Source: Antrihabitans stalactiti (GTDB lineage Bacteria; Actinomycetota; Actinomycetes; Mycobacteriales; Mycobacteriaceae). From it: a stretch of 64,000 nt of DNA. The notes beneath the pieces were generated by a model. It was not told the origin of the DNA. It made no database searches and was given only the letters and a program-made list of their open reading frames with translations. The DNA lies in assembly GCF_012932915.1 (NCBI RefSeq), contig NZ_VCQU01000002.1, positions 1-64,000 on the forward strand, read 5' to 3'. A program made the position numbers and the translations under genes. Of the stretch, positions 17,001 through 25,219 are shown piece by piece (within the stretch, counting starts at the first letter, position 1; the number at the start of each line of letters is the position of its first letter).

Positions 17001-18986
17001 GCGTGGGAAGCAGTCAAACGGCACTTCCGCGAGATGGGCATCGACACCCAGAGCCAGGAGTTCCGCGTCGTCGGTATCGGTGACATGAGCGGTGACGTCT
17101 TCGGTAACGGAATGTTGTTGAGCCCGCACATCCGATTGGTTGCGGCGTTCGATCATCGCCACATCTTCCTCGACCCGAATCCTGTTGCAGCATCATCGTT
17201 TGCGGAGCGGCAGCGTATCTACGCACTGCCGCGGTCATCGTGGGCCGACTACGACACCTCGCTGATCAGCGAGGGCGGCGGCGTCTACGACAAGACGGTG
17301 AAGGCGGTACCGATCAGTCCGCAGGTGCGAGAAGCGCTGGGACTGGCCGATGACGTCGTGTCGATGTCGCCGCCCGAACTCGTGAAGGCGATTCTGTTGG
17401 CACCGGTGGACCTGCTGTGGAACGGCGGTATCGGCACCTACGTGAAGTCGTCGACCGAGTCGAACGCCGATGTCGGTGACAAGGCCAACGATCCCGTGCG
17501 TGTCAACGGAAAAGATCTGCGCGTCAAAGTGATCGGCGAGGGTGGCAACCTCGGCGCCACCGCTCTGGGCCGAATCGAGTTCTGCCAGAACGGCGGCCAC
17601 ATGAACACCGACGCCCTGGACAACTCCGCCGGCGTCGACTGCTCCGACCACGAGGTCAACATCAAGATCATGCTGGACCGTTTGGTCGGCAGCGGCGACC
17701 TCGCTGCCGCCGATCGCAACCCGCTGCTCGCGTCCATGACCGACGAGGTGAGCAGACTTGTCTTGGACGACAACGTTGCTCAGAACTTCCTGATGGGCAT
17801 CGCGCGCCGCGATTCGTCTCGCTTGCTGAGCGTGCACCGGCGGGTCATCTCCGAGTTGGAGGCCCACCGGGGTCTCGATCGCGACCTGGAAGCGTTGCCG
17901 TCGGAAGCAGAGCTGGCAAGGCGCGACCAGGAAGGCAAGGGGCTCGTCTCGCCGGAGCTGGCGAATCTGATGGCTCACGTGAAGCTTTCGCTCAAGCAGG
18001 ATCTGCTGGCGACGGAGCTGCCCGACATGGAAGTCTTCGCTCGCAGGCTGCCTTCATACTTCCCGACGCCGTTGCAGGAACAATTCGGCAAGGCAATCAA
18101 ATCGCACCCGCTGCGCCGCGAGATCGTGACGACGATGGTCGTCAACGAAACCGTCGACTATGGCGGAATCACCTACGCCTTCAGGCTTATGGAAGAGGCG
18201 GGGGCGACAAGCACGGACTCGGTCCGGGCGTACGCCGCAGCGGTGGAGATCTTCGATCTGCGGACATTGTGGAAACAGATTCGAGCACTGAATCTTTCGG
18301 CGGAAATCATCGACGAGCTCGAGTTGGAGTCGAAGCGCACGCTCGATCGTGCGTCACGCTGGCTGTTGATGAATCGTCCGCAGCCGATCGCGGTCGGCGC
18401 CGAAATCAATCGGTACAGCAGAGGATTGCGGGAATTCGGGCCCAAAGTTCCAGCGTGGCTGGAGGGTCGACGTCCCGGGAACCGCGAAGATCGCGCCCAG
18501 CGGCTCGCCGAGGCAGGCGCGCCGCTCGAACTCGCCCAGCGCGTCTACGGACTGCTGGACCTGTTCCCGTTGCTCGACATTCTCGACATCGCCGATATCA
18601 GCGACCGTGAAGGCGACGAAGTCGGCTCGCTGTACTACGCGCTCGACGCGCACCTCGGTATCGATTGGCTGCTCAACGCCGTCACCGGCCTCGCGCGCGG
18701 CGATCGGTGGCATGCGTTGGCCCGCTTGGCGTTGCGTGACGATCTGTACAGCTCGATCCGCTCGCTCACGTTCGACGTCCTGGCGTCCGGTGAACCCGAC
18801 GAGTCTGCGGAGGAGAAGATCGAGTACTGGGAGTCGACGAATCAGTCGCGGCTCGGCCGAGCCCGGACCGCGCTGACCGAGATTGTCGAATCCGGTACGC
18901 AGGACCTGGCGACGCTGTCGGTCGCGGCCCGGCAGGTGCGCAGTATGGTGAGCGGCGTTGGTTCACAATCGGAGGGTTCTCGTTGA
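14079..18986 (+). CDS. gdh: NAD-specific glutamate dehydrogenase, large (180 kDa) type
   Basis: A protein of about 1635 residues, the size of the L_180 class of NAD-glutamate dehydrogenases. The N-terminal 700 residues carry ACT-like and helical regulatory domains. The catalytic part holds GPVARGGLRWSDR, the lysine region VGAKGGFVMKNPP, and the nucleotide-binding VVGIGDMSGDVFGNGMLLS (in parts), followed by VIGEGGNLGATALGRIEF. It oxidises glutamate to 2-oxoglutarate and ammonium. In mycobacteria this enzyme is controlled by the FHA protein GarA, but no such gene is in the window. A GTG three bases upstream of the ATG (14076) is an alternative start. It overlaps the next gene at TTGA. Confidence 0.93.
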   Translation: MTASPGLFDTEWAAGLPEGLRADVETVESAYFRHVDAGDADCAIAGTSAAVFRRHVELAMVRPPGQAVWRIYRPDDGNEIGAAVQIVNDDMPLLVESVTAMLGRLGVSLSEVIHPIFDVWRDADHRLTHVTPYDVDKHGADDRKQESWMHLQLHPSTDAALLDKIEGMVGDVLADVRQVVDDTEAMRVVQNDLADELDRVADWGSPRFVGDDLTDAANLLRWLAEGHYTVLGYSRYGLTGTGDNLRENAVPGTQLGVLRSEVLERAEVEIPVPQASDRRPLLTLTQGSVPATVHRSVYPYFVGVSTFDNAGEVTGEHLFVGVFTVTALHENVLDIPVIERRVRTVIDRAGFDISSFSGQAMLEVIQSFPRTELFSSDADTLFRTTSSVLNVGLRRQVRLFLREDSLDRFVSCLVYLPRDRYTTRVRLEMQDILVRELGGSTIEYSARVTESDLANVHFTVRRPPGAAPVESSESNRLRIQELLAQASRTWDDYLSDEVSATPSVVPALAQQYADAFPEAYKQDFEPRRALADIARLEALREGAIDLHLYRDEEADKGYWRFSLFIGGAGVSLSQVLPVLQSLGVEVLDERPYRIALADGPERWIYDFGIVATPELLRGSLDQNMDASLVESDGEAGAAALDLQTRFTDTFSAVWFGLAEADSFNELVLRSGVQWREVAVLRAYAKYLRQAGFPYSHANIARVLLSNPQTSRSLVQLFSAHFDPASASAEQAAALDKMVCGKIDEVVSLDADRILRAILGLIRATLRTNYYVVDSEGAERPYLSFKVEPREIAELPKPRPMFEVFVYSPRVEGVHLRFGPVARGGLRWSDRQEDFRTEILGLVKAQAVKNAVIVPVGAKGGFVMKNPPRPTDDDAADRQAFRDEGVACYRLFISGLLDITDNVDRASGKVVPPDRVVRRDGDDSYLVVAADKGTATFSDIANDVAKQYGFWLGDAFASGGSAGYDHKAMGITAKGAWEAVKRHFREMGIDTQSQEFRVVGIGDMSGDVFGNGMLLSPHIRLVAAFDHRHIFLDPNPVAASSFAERQRIYALPRSSWADYDTSLISEGGGVYDKTVKAVPISPQVREALGLADDVVSMSPPELVKAILLAPVDLLWNGGIGTYVKSSTESNADVGDKANDPVRVNGKDLRVKVIGEGGNLGATALGRIEFCQNGGHMNTDALDNSAGVDCSDHEVNIKIMLDRLVGSGDLAAADRNPLLASMTDEVSRLVLDDNVAQNFLMGIARRDSSRLLSVHRRVISELEAHRGLDRDLEALPSEAELARRDQEGKGLVSPELANLMAHVKLSLKQDLLATELPDMEVFARRLPSYFPTPLQEQFGKAIKSHPLRREIVTTMVVNETVDYGGITYAFRLMEEAGATSTDSVRAYAAAVEIFDLRTLWKQIRALNLSAEIIDELELESKRTLDRASRWLLMNRPQPIAVGAEINRYSRGLREFGPKVPAWLEGRRPGNREDRAQRLAEAGAPLELAQRVYGLLDLFPLLDILDIADISDREGDEVGSLYYALDAHLGIDWLLNAVTGLARGDRWHALARLALRDDLYSSIRSLTFDVLASGEPDESAEEKIEYWESTNQSRLGRARTALTEIVESGTQDLATLSVAARQVRSMVSGVGSQSEGSR

Positions 18987-19423
18987 ACGAAGCAAGCGAC
19001 CTGGCACTGAAGGGCTTTCATACTCAGGTCGAGGTGCGGTGGTCCGACATGGATGCGTTCCAGCACATCAATCACGCTCGGATGGTGACGTTGCTGGAGG
19101 AGGCGCGAATTCCTTGGCTGTTCTACGACGACCGTCCCACCAAGACACTGCGTGACGGTGCGGTTCTCGTCGACCTGCATGTGCAATATCGCGGTCAGCT
19201 CCGGCACGAGGACACCCCACTCGACATCGTGATGTGGGTGGAAAAGCTACGGGCAGTGGACTTCACAGTCGGCTACGAGGTCCGAGCCGGTGGTGCGTCG
19301 CCGACCGACAAACCTGCAGTCACCGCGACCACGCAGATCGCAGCATTCGATATCGAAGGCCAGCGGTTGCGGCGCTTCACCCCCGAGGAAAAGGCGTATC
19401 TCGACAGTTGGCGCCGTGCATGA
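18983..19423 (+). CDS. Hotdog-fold acyl-CoA thioesterase
   Basis: A 146-residue 4HBT-family protein with VEVRWSDMDAFQHINHARM, the Asp and HINH turn of the active site, and the helix TLLEEARIPWLF. It starts with TTG at 18983, overlapping the gdh stop codon, and GGAGGG lies seven bases upstream, so the unusual start is well supported. It is a paralogue of the thioesterase gene on the other side of gdh; thioesterases here are also found beside gdh in mycobacteria. Substrate not known. Confidence 0.85.
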   Translation: MNEASDLALKGFHTQVEVRWSDMDAFQHINHARMVTLLEEARIPWLFYDDRPTKTLRDGAVLVDLHVQYRGQLRHEDTPLDIVMWVEKLRAVDFTVGYEVRAGGASPTDKPAVTATTQIAAFDIEGQRLRRFTPEEKAYLDSWRRA

Positions 19424-19435
19424 CGGGAGCCAGTG

Positions 19436-20077
19436 ATGGAGCGGTACCTTCACATCACTGACCCCGTCGAACGGGAGAACCTGGCAACGTTCGTGGGCAA
19501 GGCTGTCCGGTTGGACGAAGCGGCGGTCATCCGTCTGCGCGTGCGTCCCGACGGTCGCGTGGGTGCTTGGGCGACAACAGGATTCGATGCCCTCGCGGTC
19601 CGGGTAATCGACGCGGACCTGCGGCCGACAGACACGACTGCCGGCGGAGATGCGCTGCTGCAAGGGCTCGAAGCCAGCACGGGCGGCGAGATCGAGCTGG
19701 GCTACTCCATGGACTCGGCATGGAAGGGTGCGCTCCCACCGGACAACGGGTTCGCTCACGTCGACGACGTTCCTGCTGCAGCTCTCGTCGAACTCGCGCA
19801 GCGTGGTGCCGCGTTGGCCAAGGAGCATGGCAGCACGCACGGACCGCCGACGTCACTGCTGGACCAGGAAGTCCTCGAAGTGCACGGCGGAAACGAACGT
19901 CTGGCAATCGCCATGCGGACCGTATTCGCGCTCACCGCAATGGGTTTCATCCCGGAGTTGATCGAGCCGAGCGAGTTGGTCCGGGTGCGGGCGAGTAGGT
20001 CGTGGATTCGGCTGGATGCGCGTTACGGCTCGGTCGCCAAACACCGCACCGGGGGATTGGGCCTGCGGCCCCTGTGA
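19436..20077 (+). CDS. Conserved hypothetical protein of mycolic-acid actinobacteria (213 aa)
   Basis: A 213-residue soluble protein starting MERYLHITDPVERENLATFVGKAVRLDEAAVIRL (in parts). No catalytic motif or membrane segment is visible. Its place between the thioesterase and the alpha-glucosidase gene matches the conserved unknown Rv2474c, as far as I recall the order. GGGAG precedes the start; GTG at 19433 is a second option. The gene is cotranscribed with gdh and the thioesterase. Its 3' end is inside a strong hairpin shared with the converging alpha-glucosidase gene. Function unknown. Confidence 0.7.
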   Translation: MERYLHITDPVERENLATFVGKAVRLDEAAVIRLRVRPDGRVGAWATTGFDALAVRVIDADLRPTDTTAGGDALLQGLEASTGGEIELGYSMDSAWKGALPPDNGFAHVDDVPAAALVELAQRGAALAKEHGSTHGPPTSLLDQEVLEVHGGNERLAIAMRTVFALTAMGFIPELIEPSELVRVRASRSWIRLDARYGSVAKHRTGGLGLRPL

Positions 20078-20115
20078 GTGAGTCTTGTCCCTATAAGGGC
20101 CAAACTCACGCACAG
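20072..20115. terminator. Bidirectional hairpin between converging genes
   Basis: Outer arms CTGTGAGTGAGT (20072-20083) and ACTCACGCACAG (20104-20115) pair with one mismatch, and an inner stem CCCT-ATA-AGGG closes the loop. It includes the stop codon of the 213-residue gene and ends two bases before the stop of the converging alpha-glucosidase gene. Confidence 0.75.
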
Positions 20116-20117
20116 TT

Positions 20118-21722
20118 CTAGACCAGCCAGGCCGCCGCATTCGGGGGCAGCCGCCGACTGCCGTCGATCGGCACGCTGGACAGCAGAATCTCGCCCGGCG
20201 GCAACGGAATCGGCGCTGGTGTTGCATTGAGTGCGCAGATCAACCCGCCGTGGCGCCGGAAGGCCAGGCAGCCGGGAGGGCTTCCGTACCAATCGATTCC
20301 GGTGCCACTGAATTCCGGACGAGTGGCCCGCAGTTCGAGTGCTCGGCGATAGAGCGACAGCACGGAGTCGACGTCCTCCAGTTGCTTCTCGACGGTGATC
20401 GCCGACCACGCGGCCGGGATCGGCAGCCACGACGTATCGGCGGGACCGAAACCGAAAGGTGGCTTCTCGCCCTCCCAGGGCAGAGGCACACGGCAACTGT
20501 CGCGACCGCGTTCGGTGTGCCCGGACCGCTCCCACACAGGGTCCTGCAGCGACTCTTCTGGCAGGTCGTCGACGTTCGGCAAACCGAGTTCGGAGCCGTT
20601 GTAGATGAACGTCACGCCGGGCAGCGCCAACTCGACCAGTGCCATCGCGCGGGCGCGGGCGACGCCTTCGGGTCCGTCGCCGAACCGCGTGACCTCGCGC
20701 GGGACGTCGTGGTTGGACAGTGTCCACGTCGGTGTGCCGCCGACGTCCTCGACCGCGGCGATCGAGTTCTCGATGGCGTCGCGGACCGCTTCGGCGTCGA
20801 ACAAGGTCTGTGCAAGTCGAAAGTTGAACGCCAGGTGCAGTTCGTCCGGCCGGACGTACTCGCCGAACTTCGTGTTGTCGTCGACCCAGACCTCGCCGAT
20901 CGCGACGGACTCGGGGTACTGATCCATGATCTTGCGGATATTGCGATGGATCTCGTGGACTCCCGGATTGTTGAACCGTGGGTCGTCGTCATCGAGCCTG
21001 AGCAACTCGTTCTTGGTCAGGTCCATGTCGGCGAGATCGACGGGCTTCGCCATGCCGTGCGCGACATCGATGCGGAATCCATCGATGCCGCGGTCGAGCC
21101 AGAACCGTAGGGTGCGGTCGAGGTCGTCGAGCACGTCCGGGTTGTCCCAGTTCAGGTCCGGCTGTTCGGGGGCGAAGAGGTGCATGTACCACTGACCGGG
21201 GGTGCCGTCGGCCTCGGTGATGCGAGTCCACGCCGGACCGCCGAAAATGCTCGGCCAGTTGTTGGGTGGTTGTGCGCCGTCGTCGCCGCGGCCGTCGCGG
21301 AAGATGTAGCGCGCGCGTTCGGGTGAGTCCGGTTTTGCCGCGAGTGCCTCGACGAACCACTCGTGCTCGACGCTCGTGTGGTTCGGAACCAGGTCCATCG
21401 TCACGCGAATCTGGCGGGCGTGTGCCTCGGTGATCAATGCGTCCATCATCTCGATCCCGCCGAACAGCGGGTCGATGTCGCGTGGATCTGCTACGTCGTA
21501 GCCGCCGTCGGCCATCGGTGAGCGCATGACGGGCGACAGCCACAGAGCGTCGACGCCGAGCAATTCGAGGTAGCCGAGTTTGGAGCGGAGACCGCCCAGG
21601 TCGCCGACCCCGTCACCGTCCGAATCAGCGAACGAGCGTGGGTAGACCTGATAGAAGACGGCTTTGCGCCACCAAGGTTCGGACTTCGCCTCGGCCGCGG
21701 GGGAATTGTTCGACTTGCTCAC
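20118..21722 (-). CDS. aglA: Alpha-glucosidase, GH13 family
   Basis: A 534-residue glycoside hydrolase of family 13 (oligo-1,6-glucosidase/alpha-glucosidase group). It begins WWRKAVFYQVYPRSFADSDG, has VMDLVPNHTS-type region I, GFRIDVAHG with the nucleophile Asp, AIGEVWVDD with the acid/base Glu, and TLSNHD with the third carboxylate. No signal peptide is seen, so it works in the cytosol on maltose-like sugars. The start is uncertain: GTG at 21722 is chosen, TTG at 21740 adds six residues, and neither has a clear ribosome binding site. Position fits aglA (Rv2471) of mycobacteria. Confidence 0.85.
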   Translation of the reverse strand: MSKSNNSPAAEAKSEPWWRKAVFYQVYPRSFADSDGDGVGDLGGLRSKLGYLELLGVDALWLSPVMRSPMADGGYDVADPRDIDPLFGGIEMMDALITEAHARQIRVTMDLVPNHTSVEHEWFVEALAAKPDSPERARYIFRDGRGDDGAQPPNNWPSIFGGPAWTRITEADGTPGQWYMHLFAPEQPDLNWDNPDVLDDLDRTLRFWLDRGIDGFRIDVAHGMAKPVDLADMDLTKNELLRLDDDDPRFNNPGVHEIHRNIRKIMDQYPESVAIGEVWVDDNTKFGEYVRPDELHLAFNFRLAQTLFDAEAVRDAIENSIAAVEDVGGTPTWTLSNHDVPREVTRFGDGPEGVARARAMALVELALPGVTFIYNGSELGLPNVDDLPEESLQDPVWERSGHTERGRDSCRVPLPWEGEKPPFGFGPADTSWLPIPAAWSAITVEKQLEDVDSVLSLYRRALELRATRPEFSGTGIDWYGSPPGCLAFRRHGGLICALNATPAPIPLPPGEILLSSVPIDGSRRLPPNAAAWLV

Positions 21723-21822
21723 AAGTGGACATAGTGCCAAAGGATCGTGACATTAACGTCACTTCGGTGCGGGTTGGGGCACAACCGGTTCGCGACCTGC
21801 TGGCAAACGGTCCGCAAACTAC

Positions 21823-22215
21823 TCACAGAGGCGAGTTCATCATCGAATTCGCAGCCATTTCCATGTAGTCGACAAGTGCCCGCCTGTGGTCGTCGTCGAG
21901 CGTCGCAGGTTCGATCGATGCGATGGCGATGTGCATGCAGCGCAACCAGGCGTCGCGTTCGATCGGGCCGATGCGGAACGGCATATGCCGCATCCGCAGA
22001 CGCGGATGGCCCCGCTCGTCGGAGTAGGTTCGCGGCCCGCCCCAATACTGTTCGAGAAACATCCGGAAGCGGCGCTCGGCAGGGCCGAGATCCTCCTCGG
22101 GGTAGAGGGGGCGCAGCACCTCGTCTGTCGCGACCTCTGCGTAGAACCGGCCGACCAACCGGCGAAACGTTTCCGCCCCGCCGATGGCGTCGTAGAAAGT
22201 CGCTGCGGTAGTCAT
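21823..22215 (-). CDS. glbO: Truncated haemoglobin, group II (trHbO)
   Basis: A 130-residue group II truncated haemoglobin. Key haem-pocket residues are all present: Tyr25 (B10), Tyr38 (CD1), proximal His77 (F8) in RMRHMPF, and Trp90 (G8) in RDAWLRCM. The CD1 tyrosine and G8 tryptophan are the marks of the trHbO class, which binds oxygen very tightly and is linked to respiration and oxidative-stress protection in mycobacteria. It sits between the alpha-glucosidase and HNH genes as in M. tuberculosis. Length is normal. Confidence 0.93.
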   Translation of the reverse strand: MTTAATFYDAIGGAETFRRLVGRFYAEVATDEVLRPLYPEEDLGPAERRFRMFLEQYWGGPRTYSDERGHPRLRMRHMPFRIGPIERDAWLRCMHIAIASIEPATLDDDHRRALVDYMEMAANSMMNSPL

Positions 22216-22389
22216 GGTCTTCCCATTGTGCCTGGCGACTGTCGCGGCGCGTGCCCGGTGCGCTCCTTCACCCCGTGTTCACCCGACGCGGGCGCGGCTT
22301 TCACCAGAATCAACGTGCATCTGCGCAATATCCGTGGTCCACTGGTGGCACCTGAGCCATGCCTGCTCAGGGTGGCTGCTGGAGGCCGT

Positions 22390-23046
22390 ATGAAGCATCG
22401 ACAGGATGCCCGAGCGCATCGACAACTCGTGCCCACCGACGCCCATTGCGGAGCGCCGGGGGCGTCTGTTCTACACGTTCTTCCCGAGGATCCTCTGCCC
22501 GGACCGCCGAGTCCGGATTCCGTTCCAGCCTGGGTCAAGCGCCGAGTGTTGCTTCTGAATGCCACCTACGAGCCGCTGACCGCACTACCAGTCCGCCGGG
22601 CAGTCATCCTTCTCGTCTGTGAGAAGGCATTGCCAGTGCACGAAGACCCCACAGGTCCGGTCGTTCATTCCGCCGATCGCGTCGTCCACGTGCCATCGGT
22701 GATCCGGCTTCGAAACTTCGTCCGAGTCCCGTATCGTGCGAGAATTCCGATGACCCGCGCCGCATTGATGCACCGCGACCGCTTCCGTTGCGCCTATTGC
22801 GGTGGCAAAGCCGAAACGATCGACCACGTCGTCCCGCGCAGTCGCGGCGGTGAGCACTCGTGGGAGAACTGCGTCGCGAGCTGCGCGCCCTGCAACCATC
22901 GCAAGGCAGACAAGCTGCTGAGCGAGCTCGGTTGGACCATGCGCGCGTCGTTGGTTCCGCCGAAAGGTCCGCACTGGCGGCTCCTTGCGACCACCAAGGA
23001 ACTCGACCCGCTGTGGTTGCGCTACTTGGGTGAAGGTGCGGCCTGA
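22390..23046 (+). CDS. HNH endonuclease family protein
   Basis: A protein of about 218 residues with a C-terminal HNH domain: CAYCGGKAETIDHVVPRSRGG then NCVASCAPCNHRKADK, with two CxxC zinc pairs around the DH-V-P core. An N-terminal region VLLLNATYEPLTALPVRRAVILL is the conserved companion of this chromosomal family (Rv2469c type). The ATG at 22390 has GGAGG four bases upstream; the frame stays open to 21886, but that part lies opposite glbO. Unlike the HNH gene in the mobile element, this one is part of the conserved core order. Its cellular role is not known. Confidence 0.8.
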   Translation: MKHRQDARAHRQLVPTDAHCGAPGASVLHVLPEDPLPGPPSPDSVPAWVKRRVLLLNATYEPLTALPVRRAVILLVCEKALPVHEDPTGPVVHSADRVVHVPSVIRLRNFVRVPYRARIPMTRAALMHRDRFRCAYCGGKAETIDHVVPRSRGGEHSWENCVASCAPCNHRKADKLLSELGWTMRASLVPPKGPHWRLLATTKELDPLWLRYLGEGAA

Positions 23047-23098
23047 AAGTTCGGACGTCAGCCATCCGTTGCTTACACGTTTCGACTACGGTTGCGAC

Positions 23099-23350
23099 GT
23101 GAACATTCTCGAGACGCATCTCTTGTTCGTCGGGATTCCGGTAGTGGTGATTGGGTCTATCGGGGCGCTCGCCATGCGGTCGAGCGCGATTCCAGGCAAG
23201 CATCCCTCGCACTACTCGCTGGGTAATCCTTGGACGCACGAGCCCATCCTGTGGACGGCAGTCGACGAAGTCACCACCAAGGGCCACCACGGTGCCCACG
23301 ACGAGGCGCACGGAAATCTGATCGGAGGCCGGGCAAGTGGCAAGTGGTAA
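23099..23350 (+). CDS. ctaJ: Small cytochrome aa3 oxidase subunit CtaJ
   Basis: An 83-residue membrane protein: one N-terminal transmembrane helix (THLLFVGIPVVVIGSIGALAM) followed by a cytosolic tail with GKHPSHYSLGNPWTHEPILW. Size, sequence style and position between the HNH gene and pepN fit CtaJ, a small accessory subunit found in the mycobacterial III2IV2 respiratory supercomplex. The start is GTG at 23099; upstream frame has no similarity. It overlaps the next gene by 14 bases. The assignment rests on my recollection of the family and synteny. Confidence 0.7.
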   Translation: MNILETHLLFVGIPVVVIGSIGALAMRSSAIPGKHPSHYSLGNPWTHEPILWTAVDEVTTKGHHGAHDEAHGNLIGGRASGKW

Positions 23351-23795
23351 TCGGTATCCAGCCGTCGTCGAGTCGGAGCTACCGGTCGGCTCTGTGCTGA
23401 CCGCCAGCGGTCGCGTCTCCGCGGTGCACCGGGCCGGCGAGCAGTTCATCGAGGATCCGTTCACCGAAAAGGAACTGATCCAGCTCGACGACGCGCTCAC
23501 GGCGGCGACTCGAAGCGCAAAAATTCGGTTCAACGTCTACGTCGGCGATCTGCCCGGCGGCGCGGAGGCGATCTTCCCGGGCACTCCCGAGGCCGCACGG
23601 TCCGTGCTGATCGCTGTGTCGCCGAACCAGCGCACGGTTGAGGTCCTCTCTGGAGTCGACGTTGCCGACCGCGTGACGAGCCGCATCTGCCAACTGGGCG
23701 TCACGGCGTCCCTGGCGTCGTTCGGTGAAGGCGAATTGATCGACGGCATCGTTGCAGCGATCCGAGTGATCAGCGCGGCGATCAACGCGCCATAG
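23337..23795 (+). CDS. DUF5130 / TPM-fold protein
   Basis: A 152-residue protein whose core (FTEKELIQLDDALTAATRSAKIRFNVYVGDL, read in parts, then VLIAVSPNQRTVEVLSG) matches the DUF5130 family, related to TPM domains. It has no signal peptide but ends in a hydrophobic helix (IVAAIRVISAAINAP). A GTG start at 23337 lies inside the end of ctaJ, so the two are translationally coupled. The homologue in M. tuberculosis is Rv2468c by position. Function is unknown; the tight link with ctaJ suggests membrane or respiratory context. Confidence 0.7.
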   Translation: MASGNRYPAVVESELPVGSVLTASGRVSAVHRAGEQFIEDPFTEKELIQLDDALTAATRSAKIRFNVYVGDLPGGAEAIFPGTPEAARSVLIAVSPNQRTVEVLSGVDVADRVTSRICQLGVTASLASFGEGELIDGIVAAIRVISAAINAP

Positions 23796-23839
23796 CGGTG
23801 CGCATTCGGTGAACGGTCGTGCACTGATACGCTCGGCTC

Positions 23840-25219
23840 ATGACCGTTCCTTTCAACGTCGATAGCAACGAAACACCGGAGTCGGCGGCTGAGAAGCCGC
23901 AGCGCCGAACCCGTCCACTCCTGCCCAGCGACGACCCGTTCTACGTGGCGCCGGTGGGCTTCGGTGCGCTAGCGCCGGGAACGGTGATCCGGAGCCGTGA
24001 GATCGACGTAGCGCTGCTCGGCGTTGTGCCGCAGCAGATCTCGGCGTGGCAGCTGCTCTACCGGAGCAGCGACCTCCATCTGACGCCAGAGGCAGCGGTC
24101 ACCACCGTGCTGCTGCCCGCGGGCGCCGACCCGGCCGAACCGCGCCCGCTCGTCGCCTATCAGTGCGCGATCGACGCGATCTCGGACAAGTGCTTCCCGT
24201 CCTACGCACTGCAGCGCGGAGCGCGGACCGCCGGCTCGGTCCCGCCGCTCGAGTTGCTCGTCATCGCCAATGCGCTGCAGCGCGGCTGGGCGGTGTCGAT
24301 CGCCGACCACGAGGGTCTGCACGGTTATTTCGCCGCGCCGCGCGAGCCCGGTTATCGCATCCTCGACGGCATTCGCGCGGTCAAGAGCTTTGCGCCCGTC
24401 GGTGTGCTTCCCGACGCTCCGATCGCACTGTGGGGTTACTCCGGCGGCGGCATGGCAACCTCGTGGGCCGCGGAGATGGCGCCCGAGTACGCACCTGAGC
24501 TCGATATCGTCGGTGCCGCTCTCGGCGCGCCGGTGGGCGACCCGGGTGAAACGTTCATCAAGCTCAACGGCACGACCTTCGCCGGTCTGCCCGCCATCGT
24601 CGTCGCCGGATTGCGGCACATCTATCCCGGACTCGATCGGGTGCTACGCGAACACGTCAACTTCGAAGGCCGGCGGTTGCTCGAACTAGCCGAGCGGTCG
24701 TCGACGATCTTTGCGATCGCGCGCCTGGCCAACGACGATTTCGACTCCTACATCGACGCTCCGCTCGCCGACGTGCTTGCGCTGCCGGAGATCCTGGAGG
24801 TGTTCGAAGATCTGCGCCTCGGTCAGCGCACCCCGCGCTGCCCGCTGTTCGTCGTGCAGGCCGTGCACGACCAGATCATTTCCGTCGATGACGTCGACGG
24901 TCAGGTCCGTAGGTACATCGACGGCGGCGCACACGTCACCTACGTGCGTGACCGGCTCAGCGAGCACATCCTCCTGATGCCGATTGCGGCACCTGCCACG
25001 CTGAAGTGGCTGGAGGACCGGTTCGCGAGGCGTCCGCTGCCTACGGGCAAGACCACCACCGTCCTGTCGATGGCCTTCTCGCCCAGCGCAATCATCGGCT
25101 TGCTTGCCACCGGCGTGACTGCGATCAAGGTCATCTTCGGCAAGAGCCTCCGTCGCAAGACTGTGCGCGAGTTTCACCCCTCCGAGGGTGAGACTCGCGC
25201 ACAGGCGGACAGCGCCTAG
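23840..25219 (+). CDS. Secretory-lipase family alpha/beta hydrolase
   Basis: A 459-residue hydrolase of the LIP (PF03583) type. The nucleophile is Ser201 in LWGYSGGGMA; the likely acid is in VQAVHDQIIS and the His in LSEHILL. The region ANALQRGWAVSIADHEG is typical of the family. No N-terminal signal peptide is seen; instead a C-terminal hydrophobic stretch (SPSAIIGLLATGVTAIKVIFG) could anchor it in the membrane. It does not match the mycobacterial gene order and may be a genus-specific addition. Its last codons contain a strong hairpin that also serves the converging pepN gene. Confidence 0.8.
   Translation: MTVPFNVDSNETPESAAEKPQRRTRPLLPSDDPFYVAPVGFGALAPGTVIRSREIDVALLGVVPQQISAWQLLYRSSDLHLTPEAAVTTVLLPAGADPAEPRPLVAYQCAIDAISDKCFPSYALQRGARTAGSVPPLELLVIANALQRGWAVSIADHEGLHGYFAAPREPGYRILDGIRAVKSFAPVGVLPDAPIALWGYSGGGMATSWAAEMAPEYAPELDIVGAALGAPVGDPGETFIKLNGTTFAGLPAIVVAGLRHIYPGLDRVLREHVNFEGRRLLELAERSSTIFAIARLANDDFDSYIDAPLADVLALPEILEVFEDLRLGQRTPRCPLFVVQAVHDQIISVDDVDGQVRRYIDGGAHVTYVRDRLSEHILLMPIAAPATLKWLEDRFARRPLPTGKTTTVLSMAFSPSAIIGLLATGVTAIKVIFGKSLRRKTVREFHPSEGETRAQADSA
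25165..25200. terminator. Hairpin inside the lipase 3' end, serving pepN
   Basis: Fifteen-base arms (GCGCGAGTTTCACCC at 25165, GGGTGAGACTCGCGC at 25186) pair with a single wobble around the loop CTCCGA. It lies in lipase codons just before the stop and 15 bases beyond the pepN stop on the other strand. Confidence 0.75.
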